Made by a program: the position numbers and the translations under genes. The notes under the pieces were generated by a model that was not told the origin of the DNA, did not search any database, and saw nothing but the letters and a program-made list of their open reading frames with translations. 64,000 nt of DNA, taken from the NCBI RefSeq assembly GCF_018687755.1, contig NZ_CP061305.1, forward strand, positions 1,983,099-2,047,098, in the 5' to 3' direction. Each line of letters begins with the position of its first letter. Position 1 is the first letter of the stretch. Of this stretch, positions 9,051 through 18,465 are shown piece after piece. The stretch is from Polynucleobacter sp. JS-Mosq-20-D10 (GTDB lineage: Bacteria; Pseudomonadota; Gammaproteobacteria; Burkholderiales; Burkholderiaceae).

Positions 9051-9703
9051 TCGGACAGAAGAATGCGAAGGCTGATATCAGAGGCTTCGGTTGGAAACTT
9101 CTTAAAGCCGCTACGAGCAAAGCGATGCCAACGGCCCAAAACATAACTCATCAACATCGTCGCACGAATGCTGACTTCATCTTGAGATACATTTGCCCAC
9201 GAACCACCCTGGGTTTGAGCAATGCGCAGTGCCTGTTTTAAAGATGCCTCAACACGATCAAGCACTTGTGTAATGCGCTCTTGCAAGCGATCGTCTTCTT
9301 GCAGCAGAGCATCACCCAAAAGCACGCGAGTCATGCCGGGATTCTTTTCTGCAAAGAATAAGAGCATCTGCAAAATGCCACGTGCCTGTGCAAGCCCAGA
9401 CTCTTCTTTTTGATTGATCTGATTAATCAGACCAAAAACCGTTTGCTCAATAAATGAAATCAAGCCCTCGAACATCTGCGCCTTACTGGCGAAATGCCGA
9501 TAGAGCGCCGCTTCTGAGACTTGAATTTTTGCAGCTAATGCCGCAGTCGTTACACGCTCTCCCTTGGGGTTTTGCAACATCTCTGCCAACACTTGCAAAA
9601 TCTGGAGGCGGCGCTCCCCTGGACGTGGGCGCTTGCGTGTCTTGCCCTCTTCGGCAGTTGTCGTCTCAATCTCTGAGGCGCTAGGGTCAAAAGAATCACG
9701 CAT
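9047..9703 (-). CDS. slmA: Nucleoid occlusion factor SlmA (TetR family)
   Basis: 218 residues. After a charged N-terminal extension there is a TetR helix-turn-helix at about residues 48-78 (TTAALAAKIQVSEAALYRHF), then an all-helical dimer domain. SlmA binds chromosomal sites and blocks FtsZ ring assembly over the nucleoid. The betaproteobacterial location just upstream of metX and downstream of argB supports the name over a generic TetR regulator. Confidence 0.88.
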   Translation of the reverse strand: MRDSFDPSASEIETTTAEEGKTRKRPRPGERRLQILQVLAEMLQNPKGERVTTAALAAKIQVSEAALYRHFASKAQMFEGLISFIEQTVFGLINQINQKEESGLAQARGILQMLLFFAEKNPGMTRVLLGDALLQEDDRLQERITQVLDRVEASLKQALRIAQTQGGSWANVSQDEVSIRATMLMSYVLGRWHRFARSGFKKFPTEASDISLRILLSE

Positions 9704-9725
9704 ATTTATATCTCTTGTTCAACTC

Positions 9726-10628
9726 TTAACGGGAACGAATCATTGTTCCAAATGCTTGCTCTGTCAGAATCTCCAACAGTAAGGAGTGCTCGATTCGTCC
9801 ATCAATGATATGCACTGAATTTACGCCGCTCTTTGCGGCGTCTAGTGCAGAAGAAATCTTTGGCAACATGCCACCAGAAATAGTACCGTCAGCAAATAAG
9901 CCATCAATTTCACGTGCAGTTAGGTCAGTTAAAAGCGTACCACTTTTATCCATCACACCAGGAATATTAGTCATCATGACTAATTTCTCTGCGTGCAAAA
10001 TTTCTGCCATCTTGCCGGCTACCAAGTCAGCATTAATGTTGTAGGCCTGACCCTCTTCGCTAAATCCAATTGGAGAGATCACTGGAATAAAGGCATCATC
10101 CTGCAATGCTTTTACAACTGCAGGGTTAATCGCATCAATCTCACCAACAAAACCTAAATCAATAGTTCCGCCAGGCTTCTTTTCATCTGCAACCAGCATC
10201 TTTTTTGCACGAATCAAGCCGCCGTCTTTGCCAGTCAAGCCAACTGCCTGACCACCAAAGTGATTAATCAACATCACAATATCTTGCTGTACTTCGCCGC
10301 CGAGAACCCACTCCACCACTTCCATAGTCTCTTCATCGGTCACGCGCATGCCTTGAATAAAGGTACCAGTCTTACCAATCTTCTTCAGAGCTTCATCAAT
10401 TTGTGGTCCGCCGCCATGCACCACTACTGGGTTCATACCAACTAGCTTAAGCAAAATGACATCGCGTGCAAAGCTTTCCTTCAGGCGCTCCTCAACCATT
10501 GCGTTTCCACCGTACTTAATCACAATAGTCTTACCGTGATAAGCACGAATGTAAGGCAATGCCTCGGCCAAAATCTCCGCCTTGAGTAAAGGGGGGATGT
10601 CACTAATAGATGGGGATTGCTTGGTCAT
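9726..10628 (-). CDS. argB: Acetylglutamate kinase
   Basis: 300 residues of amino acid kinase fold. It phosphorylates N-acetylglutamate in arginine synthesis. The N-terminal TIVIKYGGNAMVEE (lysine and glycine loop), VVVHGGGPQI and the later NINADLVAGKMAEIL and GGMLPKISSALDA segments are family signatures. The start is the ATG at 10626-10628. It lies between dksA and slmA on the same strand with short spacers (27 and 22 nt). Confidence 0.96.
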   Translation of the reverse strand: MTKQSPSISDIPPLLKAEILAEALPYIRAYHGKTIVIKYGGNAMVEERLKESFARDVILLKLVGMNPVVVHGGGPQIDEALKKIGKTGTFIQGMRVTDEETMEVVEWVLGGEVQQDIVMLINHFGGQAVGLTGKDGGLIRAKKMLVADEKKPGGTIDLGFVGEIDAINPAVVKALQDDAFIPVISPIGFSEEGQAYNINADLVAGKMAEILHAEKLVMMTNIPGVMDKSGTLLTDLTAREIDGLFADGTISGGMLPKISSALDAAKSGVNSVHIIDGRIEHSLLLEILTEQAFGTMIRSR

Positions 10629-10655
10629 TGCTGCTTTTATATTCGGTCTAGTAAA

Positions 10656-11144
10656 TTAATCGCCAAACAACTTTTGACGCAGTTCACGCCGCTCTTGCGC
10701 CTCTAGAGAGAGATTGGCTGTTGGGCGTGCAATGAGACGGTTCAAGCCAATCGGCTCACCAGTCTCTTCACACCAACCATAATCACCGGACTCAATACGG
10801 GCTAAAGCCTGCTCTACTTTTTTTAATAGCTTGCGCTCGCGATCACGTGTGCGTAGCTCGAGAGCATGCTCTTCTTCAATCGTTGCGCGATCTGCCGGAT
10901 CTGGAACCAAAATGTTTTCGCGTAAATGCTCTGTTGTTTCCGAAGCATTCTTCAGAATGTCGCCCTTTAAGGTCAATAGCTTCTGACGGAAAAAATCTAA
11001 CTGGCCGGCATTCATATAGTCCTTTTCGGACATCTTGAGTAATTCAGCTTCTGTTAAAGGGGCACCTTTGGCAACTTTTGCGCTTGCTGCTTTACTAGGG
11101 GCTTTTGCTGCAGCCGTAGATTTCGTTGGTGTTTTTACCGTCAT
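10656..11144 (-). CDS. dksA: RNA polymerase-binding transcription factor DksA, zinc-finger cysteines mostly lost
   Basis: 162 residues. An Ala/Lys-rich N-terminal tail precedes the coiled-coil region (about residues 50-120) and the globular finger domain. In the finger only C125 is left; the other three cysteine positions of the classical CXXC-X17-CXXC arrangement read T128, S146 and A149. DksA binds the RNA polymerase secondary channel and mediates the stringent response with ppGpp. The degenerate finger resembles zinc-independent DksA variants. The neighbouring upstream gene is a COG0523 zinc GTPase. Confidence 0.93.
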   Translation of the reverse strand: MTVKTPTKSTAAAKAPSKAASAKVAKGAPLTEAELLKMSEKDYMNAGQLDFFRQKLLTLKGDILKNASETTEHLRENILVPDPADRATIEEEHALELRTRDRERKLLKKVEQALARIESGDYGWCEETGEPIGLNRLIARPTANLSLEAQERRELRQKLFGD

Positions 11145-11258
11145 TTCATTCTTTCCATGGATCTAAATCATTATTGCTTCATTCTGCCAAAGTTTTACTA
11201 CCCTTTTAGCCAATATTTATTAATATGGGCCGTGGCGCGGGATTGTACTTTAAATTTC

Positions 11259-12299
11259 CTAGACCAAACAGCCTTCAAGCCCAGCCAGCAGTGTGTCTTT
11301 GGGCAAATCTATCCCGATAAAGACCATACGGGTTTGCTTGGGCTCTGCACCCCATAAACCAGCCATATCGCTGCCCATCATCTGATGAACGCCCTGGAAC
11401 ACGACTTTTCGGTTACTACCCTTCACATAGAGGACGCCTTTGTAGCGCAACATCTTCTCTCCGAAGACCTCCAAAATACCGCCTAGGAAGTCCTCTAATT
11501 TTTTATGGTCAAAGGGTTTATCACTACGAAAAACGAAGGATTGAATGCGGTCTGTATGGCCTGCATGATCATGGTGATCATGGCTGTGATCGTGATGGTC
11601 ATGACTGTGATCATGGCCACAAGTAGCGTGGTCATGATCGTCTTGCCCTAGGAAATGAGGATCAATATCGAGCTTCGCGTTTAAATTAAAGCCCTTAAGA
11701 TCCAAAACGGCATCTAAAGGAACAACTCCTTTAGAGATCCCCTGAATCGGTGCACGGGGGTTCATATGCATTAGGCGATTACGCAAGGCGTCCACTACGG
11801 CAGGCGTCACTAAATCCGTCTTGGTAATGAAAATTTGATCCGCAAAGCCTACTTGGCGCTGTGCCTCTTCATGCTCATTCAGTTGTTGCGGGCCATGCTT
11901 GGCATCCACCAAAGTGACTACGGCATCAAGAACATAGTGGTCCGCTACGTCATCATCCATAAAGAAGGTTTGAGCAACTGGGCCTGGATTAGCCACTCCG
12001 GTGGTTTCAATGACCACGCGCTCAAAGCTAATTTTTTTATCCCTACGTTGCTCCCAAAGCTCATTCAGGGCTTCAACTAGGTCTCCACGAATGGTGCAGC
12101 AAATGCAGCCATTGCTCATTTGTACAATATTCTCTTGATTGTCTTGAACCAAGATGTCGTTATCGATATTTTCTTCGCCGAACTCGTTCTCAATCACGGC
12201 AATTTTTTTGCCATGCTGCTCAGTCAGAATATGTTTAAGCAAGGTGGTTTTGCCACTACCTAAAAAGCCTGTGAGAATTGTTACCGGAATTAACGCCAT
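11259..12299 (-). CDS. COG0523 (CobW/ZNG1-like) metal-handling GTPase
   Basis: 346 residues. The Walker A loop GFLGSGKTTLL is at about residues 11-21. The metal-binding CXCC motif lies in NGCICCTIRGDL (about 64-75) and the ITKTD guanine-specificity motif near 160. A long His/Asp-rich stretch follows at about residues 218-250 (many H-D-H units). The family delivers zinc to client proteins under scarcity. Its place upstream of a finger-degenerate dksA suggests a zinc-economy link, but no Zur site was identified. Confidence 0.9.
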   Translation of the reverse strand: MALIPVTILTGFLGSGKTTLLKHILTEQHGKKIAVIENEFGEENIDNDILVQDNQENIVQMSNGCICCTIRGDLVEALNELWEQRRDKKISFERVVIETTGVANPGPVAQTFFMDDDVADHYVLDAVVTLVDAKHGPQQLNEHEEAQRQVGFADQIFITKTDLVTPAVVDALRNRLMHMNPRAPIQGISKGVVPLDAVLDLKGFNLNAKLDIDPHFLGQDDHDHATCGHDHSHDHHDHSHDHHDHAGHTDRIQSFVFRSDKPFDHKKLEDFLGGILEVFGEKMLRYKGVLYVKGSNRKVVFQGVHQMMGSDMAGLWGAEPKQTRMVFIGIDLPKDTLLAGLEGCLV

Positions 12300-12365
12300 T
12301 TTTGATCCTATTAAAATCTATAAATACATTCCCTAAACGGGAAACCTTCTATCTTACCGAGTTCC

Positions 12366-13367
12366 TCAAGCTTTGCCGACTTTTGCACGAGGATGAGCCT
12401 GATCGTATGCCTGCGCTAAGTGCTGGAAATCTAAGGAGGTGTAAATCTGGGTGCTCGCGATACTGGCGTGCCCCAACATCTCCTGCACCGCCCTCAAATC
12501 CTGAGAAGACTGTAATACATGGCTAGCGAAGCTATGACGCATCATATGGGGATGAACATGGGTTGGCAGGCCCGCCCTCATTGCCAAAGTCCGCAAGCGC
12601 GCCTGAACCGTCCGGGGAGATAAGCGAGTGCCTGTTGCGGAAATAAATAAAGCCATCGATACATCTGCCTGCTCAAGCAGGTCTCGAGCAGCACGCCAGA
12701 CTTTGAGAGATTGCATGGCAGGTCCGCCAATAGGAACTGAGCGACGCTTGCCGCCCTTCCCCAAAACTGTCACCTCTGCAGCTTGCCAATCCAGCCAGCC
12801 AGCAGACTCATGTTGACGGTCCTTGCTTTGCATCACATCAATTCCCAGCAGTTCTGATAAACGCAGGCCTGAGGAATACAGCAAATCGATGATTGCGGCG
12901 TCACGTATGGTCTCTAGATCCTTTTTTTCTTCAGCTTCTTTGACGGCCTGATTGACCAAGGAGAGCGCCTGCTCAACTGAAAGCGCTTTTGGCAAAGACT
13001 TCAAACGCTTAGGAGCTTTTACATCGTCAACAGGATTGGCAACTAAATTTGCAGTAATCCTGCCTGCCTGCGCATCACGGCGTTCATCTTTCTCGGTCAA
13101 CCAGTCATACCAGCCACGCCAAGCAGAAAGCGCTCTTGCAATCGTGCGAGATGACTTTCCCTTTGAATGTAAGCGACCCGCCCAGCGACGCACATGAGCA
13201 TTACTTACCTTTAATAACTCAATCGCATCATCTGCTGCCAGCACCTGCAATTCGCTCAGATCCATACGGTAGGCTTTAAGCGTATGTGGTGAGAGCTGCC
13301 TTAATACATGCAGCTCGTGCAAGTACTCCTGCACCAGGGGATGCAGATCAGCTAGTGCTTGGCTCAT
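12366..13367 (-). CDS. xerC: Tyrosine recombinase XerC
   Basis: About 333 residues from the ATG at 13365-13367; a TTG at 13409 would add 14 residues and deepen the overlap with the upstream gene. The N-terminal SAM-like core-binding domain begins LVQEYLHELHVLRQLSPHTLKAYRMDL. The catalytic residues are in SGLRLSELLGID (R), HPHMMRHSFASH (H..R), MLGHASI (H) and TQIYTSLDF (Tyr). XerC with XerD resolves chromosome dimers at dif. The pairing with the upstream DUF484 gene is the usual chromosomal arrangement. Confidence 0.94.
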   Translation of the reverse strand: MSQALADLHPLVQEYLHELHVLRQLSPHTLKAYRMDLSELQVLAADDAIELLKVSNAHVRRWAGRLHSKGKSSRTIARALSAWRGWYDWLTEKDERRDAQAGRITANLVANPVDDVKAPKRLKSLPKALSVEQALSLVNQAVKEAEEKKDLETIRDAAIIDLLYSSGLRLSELLGIDVMQSKDRQHESAGWLDWQAAEVTVLGKGGKRRSVPIGGPAMQSLKVWRAARDLLEQADVSMALFISATGTRLSPRTVQARLRTLAMRAGLPTHVHPHMMRHSFASHVLQSSQDLRAVQEMLGHASIASTQIYTSLDFQHLAQAYDQAHPRAKVGKA

Positions 13368-14022
13368 AAGCTTGGGTGCGATCCAAAGCTGCAGCGGTGA
13401 GTTCAGCAATCTGACGCAAATAGAACGCGCCCATATCTGCAGTAAAACGGGACTCGTCTTTGCTTGCTAACAAAAGTACTGCTGGCGATTGCGCTAGGCC
13501 AATACTTTTACCTAGTGGCAGGCCAATAGCCACCATGCTTTGCCACTCAGGATCGATAGTCACTTGGGTTGCCAATAAATCCACACTCGCTGCAGCTAGC
13601 TCTTTGGCAGAGCCGCATAGCGGCGTATCAATCCATGGGCCAAATGCGGTATTGGGTGACAAGAGCTGTGCGGACTCGACTTCAAACACCTCCGCTAAAC
13701 CTGTGGTTACTGCAGACTCCACATCCGCCTTGGTGTTAGCGCGCATTAAACATAATAACCAAGCAACCAAGCTTTGCTGGGTTTTGTCATTACGACTACC
13801 AAAGTGAAGCATCTCACTTAAGCGACGATTGAGCTCTTGATTCTGTGTACGCAACAAAGTCATTTGGCGCTCTTGCAAAGAGATCGCACGATCCTCGTGG
13901 GGATGCTTTAAACGAATTTCATTTAAGAGATTGGCATAACGCTCAAAAAAACCTGGGGTAGCACGCAACCACTCTGCTACCAATTCTTCTTGCTCGGCTT
14001 GCTTAGGATCGATTGCGCTCAT
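13348..14022 (-). CDS. DUF484 family protein
   Basis: 224 residues. The N-terminal half (VAEWLRATPGFFERYANLLNEIRLKHPH) is the DUF484 signature, with a short coiled coil (residues about 46-70) followed by a GAF-like domain. Its function is unknown. It commonly precedes xerC, as here, and overlaps it by 20 nt, which suggests co-expression. Confidence 0.88.
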   Translation of the reverse strand: MSAIDPKQAEQEELVAEWLRATPGFFERYANLLNEIRLKHPHEDRAISLQERQMTLLRTQNQELNRRLSEMLHFGSRNDKTQQSLVAWLLCLMRANTKADVESAVTTGLAEVFEVESAQLLSPNTAFGPWIDTPLCGSAKELAAASVDLLATQVTIDPEWQSMVAIGLPLGKSIGLAQSPAVLLLASKDESRFTADMGAFYLRQIAELTAAALDRTQAYEPSTS

Positions 14023-14058
14023 CTATCTCTTTCTCGCTTATTTTCTGATTTAACTTTT

Positions 14059-15528
14059 TTAGCTCAGCTTTTTACGCAGAAGCTCATTCACTTGCCCTGG
14101 ATTAGCCTTGCCTTGAGAAGCCTTCATGATCTGACCCACCAAAGCATTGAATGCCTTTTCTTTGCCAGAGCGGAACTCTTCAACAGACTTCTCGTTAGCT
14201 GCCAACACCTTGTCAATCATGGCTTCAAGCTCACCACTATCACTAATCTGCTTCAAACCTTTAACATCAATCACTTGATCAACTGTGCTGATAGCTTTCC
14301 CTGCAACAGCCTCTTCCCACAAAATTGCGAAGATATCTTTTGCAATCTTGTTGGAAATCGTGCCGTCTGCTACACGAGTTAATAGCGGCGCTAAATGTTT
14401 AGCTTTTAATGGCGCATCTGCAGTAGCAACTCCCGCACGATTCAGAGATGAAGCAAACTCACCCGCAATTAGGTTAGCCGCAGCTTTAGCCAAAGACTTA
14501 CCAACAATCGCTAGTAGCTCTTCAAATACCTTGGCAGTGTCGCGATCTTGCGTGAGTAGTTGCGTATCGTAGGCGCTTAAGCCAAATTCACTTTGCCACT
14601 GTTCACGAAGCTGCGCTGGTAAAGCCGGCATTTGGCTACGCACATCGGCAATCCAGGCATCATCAATCACTACCGGCAACAAATCCGGATCCGGAAAATA
14701 GCGATAGTCATTAGCGTCTTCTTTACTACGCATACTGCGGGTTTCTTGACGATCGGGATCGTATAGGCGGGTTTCTTGGACAACTTTGCCACCATCCTCA
14801 ATCAATTCAATTTGTCTACGCACTTCGTATTGAATTGCCTCTTCCAAAAAGCGGAAGGAATTTAAGTTCTTAATTTCGCAACGGGTACCAAATTCTTTTT
14901 GGCCTACAGGTCGAACAGATACGTTGGCATCACAACGGAAAGAGCCTTCCTGCATATTGCCATCGCACACACCCAACCACATTACTAATGTATGTAATGC
15001 TTTTGCATATGCCACTGCTTCAGCTGCACTGCGCATCACTGGCTCGGTCACAATTTCCAGCAATGGTGTGCCGGCACGGTTTAAGTCGATGCCACTGGAT
15101 GCTTCGCCATGTGGGCCCAAGAATCCCTCTTCATGAACTGACTTACCAGCATCCTCTTCCATATGGGCGCGCGTGAGCTCAACCACTTTGACTTGATCAC
15201 CAACTAATATTTCGAGATGACCACCAACGACTATGGGAAGGTCCATCTGGCTAATTTGATAACCCTTTGGCAAGTCAGGATAGAAATAATTCTTGCGCGC
15301 AAAAATACTTGCTGGCGAAATCTTGGCATTGACTGCCAAACCAAAACGAATAGCATGCTCAACCGCTTGACGATTTAATACTGGTAATACCCCAGGTAAA
15401 GCCAAGTCAACTGCGCATGCTTGGGTATTTGGGCTAGCACCAAAACTCGTACTCGCCCCACTGAAAATTTTGGATTGTGTTTGTAACTGTGCGTGGGTCT
15501 CTAGACCGATAACGATTTCCCATTGCAT
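14059..15528 (-). CDS. gatB: Asp-tRNA(Asn)/Glu-tRNA(Gln) amidotransferase subunit B
   Basis: About 489 residues from the ATG at 15526-15528. An adjacent GTG at 15531 gives one extra residue. The start MQWEIVIGLETHAQLQTQSK is conserved. The catalytic and tRNA-binding domain is followed by a helical YqeY-like tail ending in NPGQVNELLRKKLS. With GatA and GatC it converts Glu-tRNA(Gln) or Asp-tRNA(Asn) to the amide form. The start overlaps the gatA stop, indicating coupling. Confidence 0.96.
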   Translation of the reverse strand: MQWEIVIGLETHAQLQTQSKIFSGASTSFGASPNTQACAVDLALPGVLPVLNRQAVEHAIRFGLAVNAKISPASIFARKNYFYPDLPKGYQISQMDLPIVVGGHLEILVGDQVKVVELTRAHMEEDAGKSVHEEGFLGPHGEASSGIDLNRAGTPLLEIVTEPVMRSAAEAVAYAKALHTLVMWLGVCDGNMQEGSFRCDANVSVRPVGQKEFGTRCEIKNLNSFRFLEEAIQYEVRRQIELIEDGGKVVQETRLYDPDRQETRSMRSKEDANDYRYFPDPDLLPVVIDDAWIADVRSQMPALPAQLREQWQSEFGLSAYDTQLLTQDRDTAKVFEELLAIVGKSLAKAAANLIAGEFASSLNRAGVATADAPLKAKHLAPLLTRVADGTISNKIAKDIFAILWEEAVAGKAISTVDQVIDVKGLKQISDSGELEAMIDKVLAANEKSVEEFRSGKEKAFNALVGQIMKASQGKANPGQVNELLRKKLS

Positions 15529-17045
15529 CACGCCACCTCGCTTGCTTGACGCAAATGCCAGTCACTATTTTTCTGGTATTGGTGCGCTACTTGAAGTAAA
15601 CGAGCCTCAGAAAAATAATTACCAATTAACTGCATGCCAATCGGCAAATTGTTTGTATTGAAACCGCAAGGAACACTCATCGCAGGCAACCCAGCTAAGT
15701 TGGTGGAGAGTGTGTAAATGTCTTCTAAGTACATTTGCACTGGGTCTTTTGATTTTTCACCTAAGCGCCATGCAACATCTGGAGCAACTGGCCCTAGGAT
15801 GACATCGCATTTCTCAAATGCTGCTTGGAAGTCGGCTGCAATAATGCGACGAATTTTTTGAGCCTGCAAATAATAAGCATCGTAATAGCCATGACACAGT
15901 ACATAAGTGCCCACTAAGATGCGACGCTTTACTTCTGCGCCAAATCCCTCGGTGCGTGATTTCTTATACATATCAGATAAATCACGGTATTCATTGGCGC
16001 GGTGTCCGTAACGGACACCATCAAAGCGACTTAAATTACTTGAGGCTTCAGCTGGAGCTAAAACGTAATACACCGGTATCGATAGCTTGGTTTTTGGCAA
16101 ACTCACCTCAAGCAACTCTGCACCTAATTCTTGCAAAGCTTTTGCTGCAGCGTTGACTGCATTGGCCACTTCCGGCGCCAGGCCTTCCGCAAAGAATTCT
16201 TTTGGCAAACCCACTCTTAATCCTTCTAAAGGCTTTGCTAAGTTTGCGCTGTCTTTTTTCCAAGGCTGGGCGAGATACCGCCCATAGTCTTCTCCGGAGT
16301 CAGCCAGGGAGGTTGAGTCGCGGGGATCATGTGAGGACATCGCTGAAAGCAATAAAGCGCAATCTTCAGCTGTTTTTCCCATTGGTCCCGCCTGATCGAG
16401 AGAGGAGGCATAAGCAATCATCCCGTATCGAGATACACGCCCATAACTGGGCTTGATGCCAGTCAGCCCACAAAAAGCTGCTGGCTGACGTATTGAACCT
16501 CCAGTATCTGTACCTGTTGCAATAGGAGCCAATCCCGCCGCCACTGCCGCTGCAGATCCTCCAGAGGAGCCGCCAGCAACATATTCTGAATTCCAGGGAT
16601 TTAAAACTGGTCCATAAGCTGAATTTTCATTAGAGGAGCCCATTGCGAACTCATCCATATTGGTCTTGCCAAGGCAAACCATACCGGCACCATTTGGGTT
16701 CAACTCGTCCGGAATTCCGAGATTAGAGACTACTGTCGCATCAAATGGGCTGAGGTAGCCCTCGAGCATTTTGGAGGCGGCTGTCGACTTCCACCCACGA
16801 GTCACAAAGACATCCTTATGGGCAACTGGGATGCCCGTTAACTTTCCAGCTTTACCGGAGGCAATCATTTTATCTGCTTTAGAGGCTTGCTCTAAACTTA
16901 AGTGAGCACTTACATCAAGGTATGCATTCCAGTGCTTTCCCACCTCAATGCGGCTCAGAAAGTACTGCGTTAACTCAACGCTGGAGACCTCTTTAGCGGC
17001 CAATGCTTTAGCCATCAACGCAATGGGAGTTTGATGCCAGCTCAT
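15528..17045 (-). CDS. gatA: Asp-tRNA(Asn)/Glu-tRNA(Gln) amidotransferase subunit A
   Basis: 505 residues of the amidase signature family. The Ser-cisSer-Lys triad is visible in IPVAHKDVFVTRG (Lys), GGSSGGSAAAVAAG and TGTDTGGSIRQPAAFCG. It releases ammonia from glutamine for GatB. It overlaps gatC by four bases (ATGA). Confidence 0.96.
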   Translation of the reverse strand: MSWHQTPIALMAKALAAKEVSSVELTQYFLSRIEVGKHWNAYLDVSAHLSLEQASKADKMIASGKAGKLTGIPVAHKDVFVTRGWKSTAASKMLEGYLSPFDATVVSNLGIPDELNPNGAGMVCLGKTNMDEFAMGSSNENSAYGPVLNPWNSEYVAGGSSGGSAAAVAAGLAPIATGTDTGGSIRQPAAFCGLTGIKPSYGRVSRYGMIAYASSLDQAGPMGKTAEDCALLLSAMSSHDPRDSTSLADSGEDYGRYLAQPWKKDSANLAKPLEGLRVGLPKEFFAEGLAPEVANAVNAAAKALQELGAELLEVSLPKTKLSIPVYYVLAPAEASSNLSRFDGVRYGHRANEYRDLSDMYKKSRTEGFGAEVKRRILVGTYVLCHGYYDAYYLQAQKIRRIIAADFQAAFEKCDVILGPVAPDVAWRLGEKSKDPVQMYLEDIYTLSTNLAGLPAMSVPCGFNTNNLPIGMQLIGNYFSEARLLQVAHQYQKNSDWHLRQASEVA

Positions 17046-17335
17046 TCGATCACCCGTGGAACTAAGAAGTAGCCATCCTGTTCAGCAGGGGCAGATTGCA
17101 TGTTTTCGGCGCGATGATCTACTTCGGTCACCATGTCATTTCGCAAGGGTTGCGCCAAATCGCGCAAAAAGAGGATAGGGTGCGCCAAGGGGGCGAGACC
17201 GCTCGTATCGACAGCCTGCATCTCCTCGACTAAAGCAAACACGGCCTGTAATTGAGGCAATACCGCCTCGGCTTCTGCCTGACTTAACTCAAGGCTGGAA
17301 AGGTGCGCAATGCGCTGGACATCATTCAGTTTCAT
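17042..17335 (-). CDS. gatC: Asp-tRNA(Asn)/Glu-tRNA(Gln) amidotransferase subunit C
   Basis: 97 residues, usual for GatC. The start MKLNDVQRIAHLSSLELS and the ending DGYFLVPRVIE are conserved. It stabilises GatA-GatB. It is the first gene of gatCAB and is divergent from mreB, with 62 nt between the two start codons. Confidence 0.94.
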   Translation of the reverse strand: MKLNDVQRIAHLSSLELSQAEAEAVLPQLQAVFALVEEMQAVDTSGLAPLAHPILFLRDLAQPLRNDMVTEVDHRAENMQSAPAEQDGYFLVPRVIE

Positions 17336-17397
17336 GGGGCGCTAGGGTATCATTCATAGATATATTTTTTAACACTCACTTATTTTCCCACTACATC

Positions 17398-18441
17398 ATG
17401 TTTGGTTTTTTTCGCAGCTACTTTTCTAATGACCTGGCCATCGACCTAGGTACCGCTAACACCTTAATTTACATGCGTGAAAGAGGTATTGTGCTTGATG
17501 AACCTTCAGTTGTGGCAATTCGTACTGAAGGCGGCCCAAATGGCAAAAAAACCATTTTGGCGGTTGGAAAAGAAGCAAAAGCCATGCTGGGACGGGTTCC
17601 TGGAAATATTGAGGCCATTCGCCCAATGAAAGACGGTGTTATTGCCGACTTCACCATTACTGAGCAGATGCTCAAGCAATTTATCAAAATGGTGCATGAA
17701 AGTAAGTTGCTCAAGCCAAGCCCACGCATCATTATTTGCGTTCCTTGCGGCTCCACCCAAGTTGAGCGTCGCGCTATTCGCGAATCCGCATTAGGTGCAG
17801 GCGCATCACAAGTATTTTTAATCGAAGAGCCCATGGCTGCCGCGATTGGTGCAGGTCTGCCAGTCTCCGAGGCGGCTGGTTCCATGGTCGTTGATATTGG
17901 CGGCGGTACAACTGAAGTTGGCGTGATGTCACTAGGTGGCATGGTTTACAAAGGCTCCGTTCGTGTTGGCGGTGATAAGTTTGATGAAGCCATAACCAAC
18001 TACATTCGTCGTAACTACGGCATGTTGATCGGGGAACAAACCGCTGAGTTGATTAAAAAAACGATTGGCTCTGCTTTCCCTGGGGCTGAAGTACGCGAGA
18101 TGGAAGTGAAAGGTCGCAACCTTTCTGAAGGTATTCCACGAAGCTTCACTGTTACCAGTAATGAGATTTTGGAAGCCTTAACTGATCCATTGAATCAAAT
18201 CGTCACTGCTGTAAAAGCAGCTCTCGAACAGATTCCACCCGAGCTCGCATCAGATATCGCTGAGCGAGGCATGATGCTAACTGGTGGTGGCGCACTTTTG
18301 CGCGACCTCGATCGCCTATTGCTAGAAGAAACTGGTCTGCCAATTCATGTTGCTGAAGATCCACTCACTTGCGTCGCTCGTGGTTGCGGTATTGCATTAG
18401 AGCGCATGGACAAGTTGGGCGGCGTGTTCTCACAAGAGTAA
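17398..18441 (+). CDS. mreB: Rod shape-determining protein MreB
   Basis: 347 residues of actin fold. Phosphate loops DLGTANTLIY (about 17-26) and VVDIGGGTTEV, and the late LTGGGALLRDLD adenosine motif, are all present. The N-terminal amphipathic segment MFGFFRSYFSNDL is the membrane contact. MreB filaments organise lateral cell-wall synthesis. It heads mreBCD-mrdA-rodA. Confidence 0.97.
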   Translation: MFGFFRSYFSNDLAIDLGTANTLIYMRERGIVLDEPSVVAIRTEGGPNGKKTILAVGKEAKAMLGRVPGNIEAIRPMKDGVIADFTITEQMLKQFIKMVHESKLLKPSPRIIICVPCGSTQVERRAIRESALGAGASQVFLIEEPMAAAIGAGLPVSEAAGSMVVDIGGGTTEVGVMSLGGMVYKGSVRVGGDKFDEAITNYIRRNYGMLIGEQTAELIKKTIGSAFPGAEVREMEVKGRNLSEGIPRSFTVTSNEILEALTDPLNQIVTAVKAALEQIPPELASDIAERGMMLTGGGALLRDLDRLLLEETGLPIHVAEDPLTCVARGCGIALERMDKLGGVFSQE

Positions 18442-18465
18442 TTGACTTAAGCGTCGATTAGGGAA

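Noticed and set aside
17469..17942. 157-codon minus-strand frame antisense to mreB
   Set aside because: It is the shadow of a highly conserved gene, rich in Ser/Pro/Thr as typical for antisense frames, with no start context.
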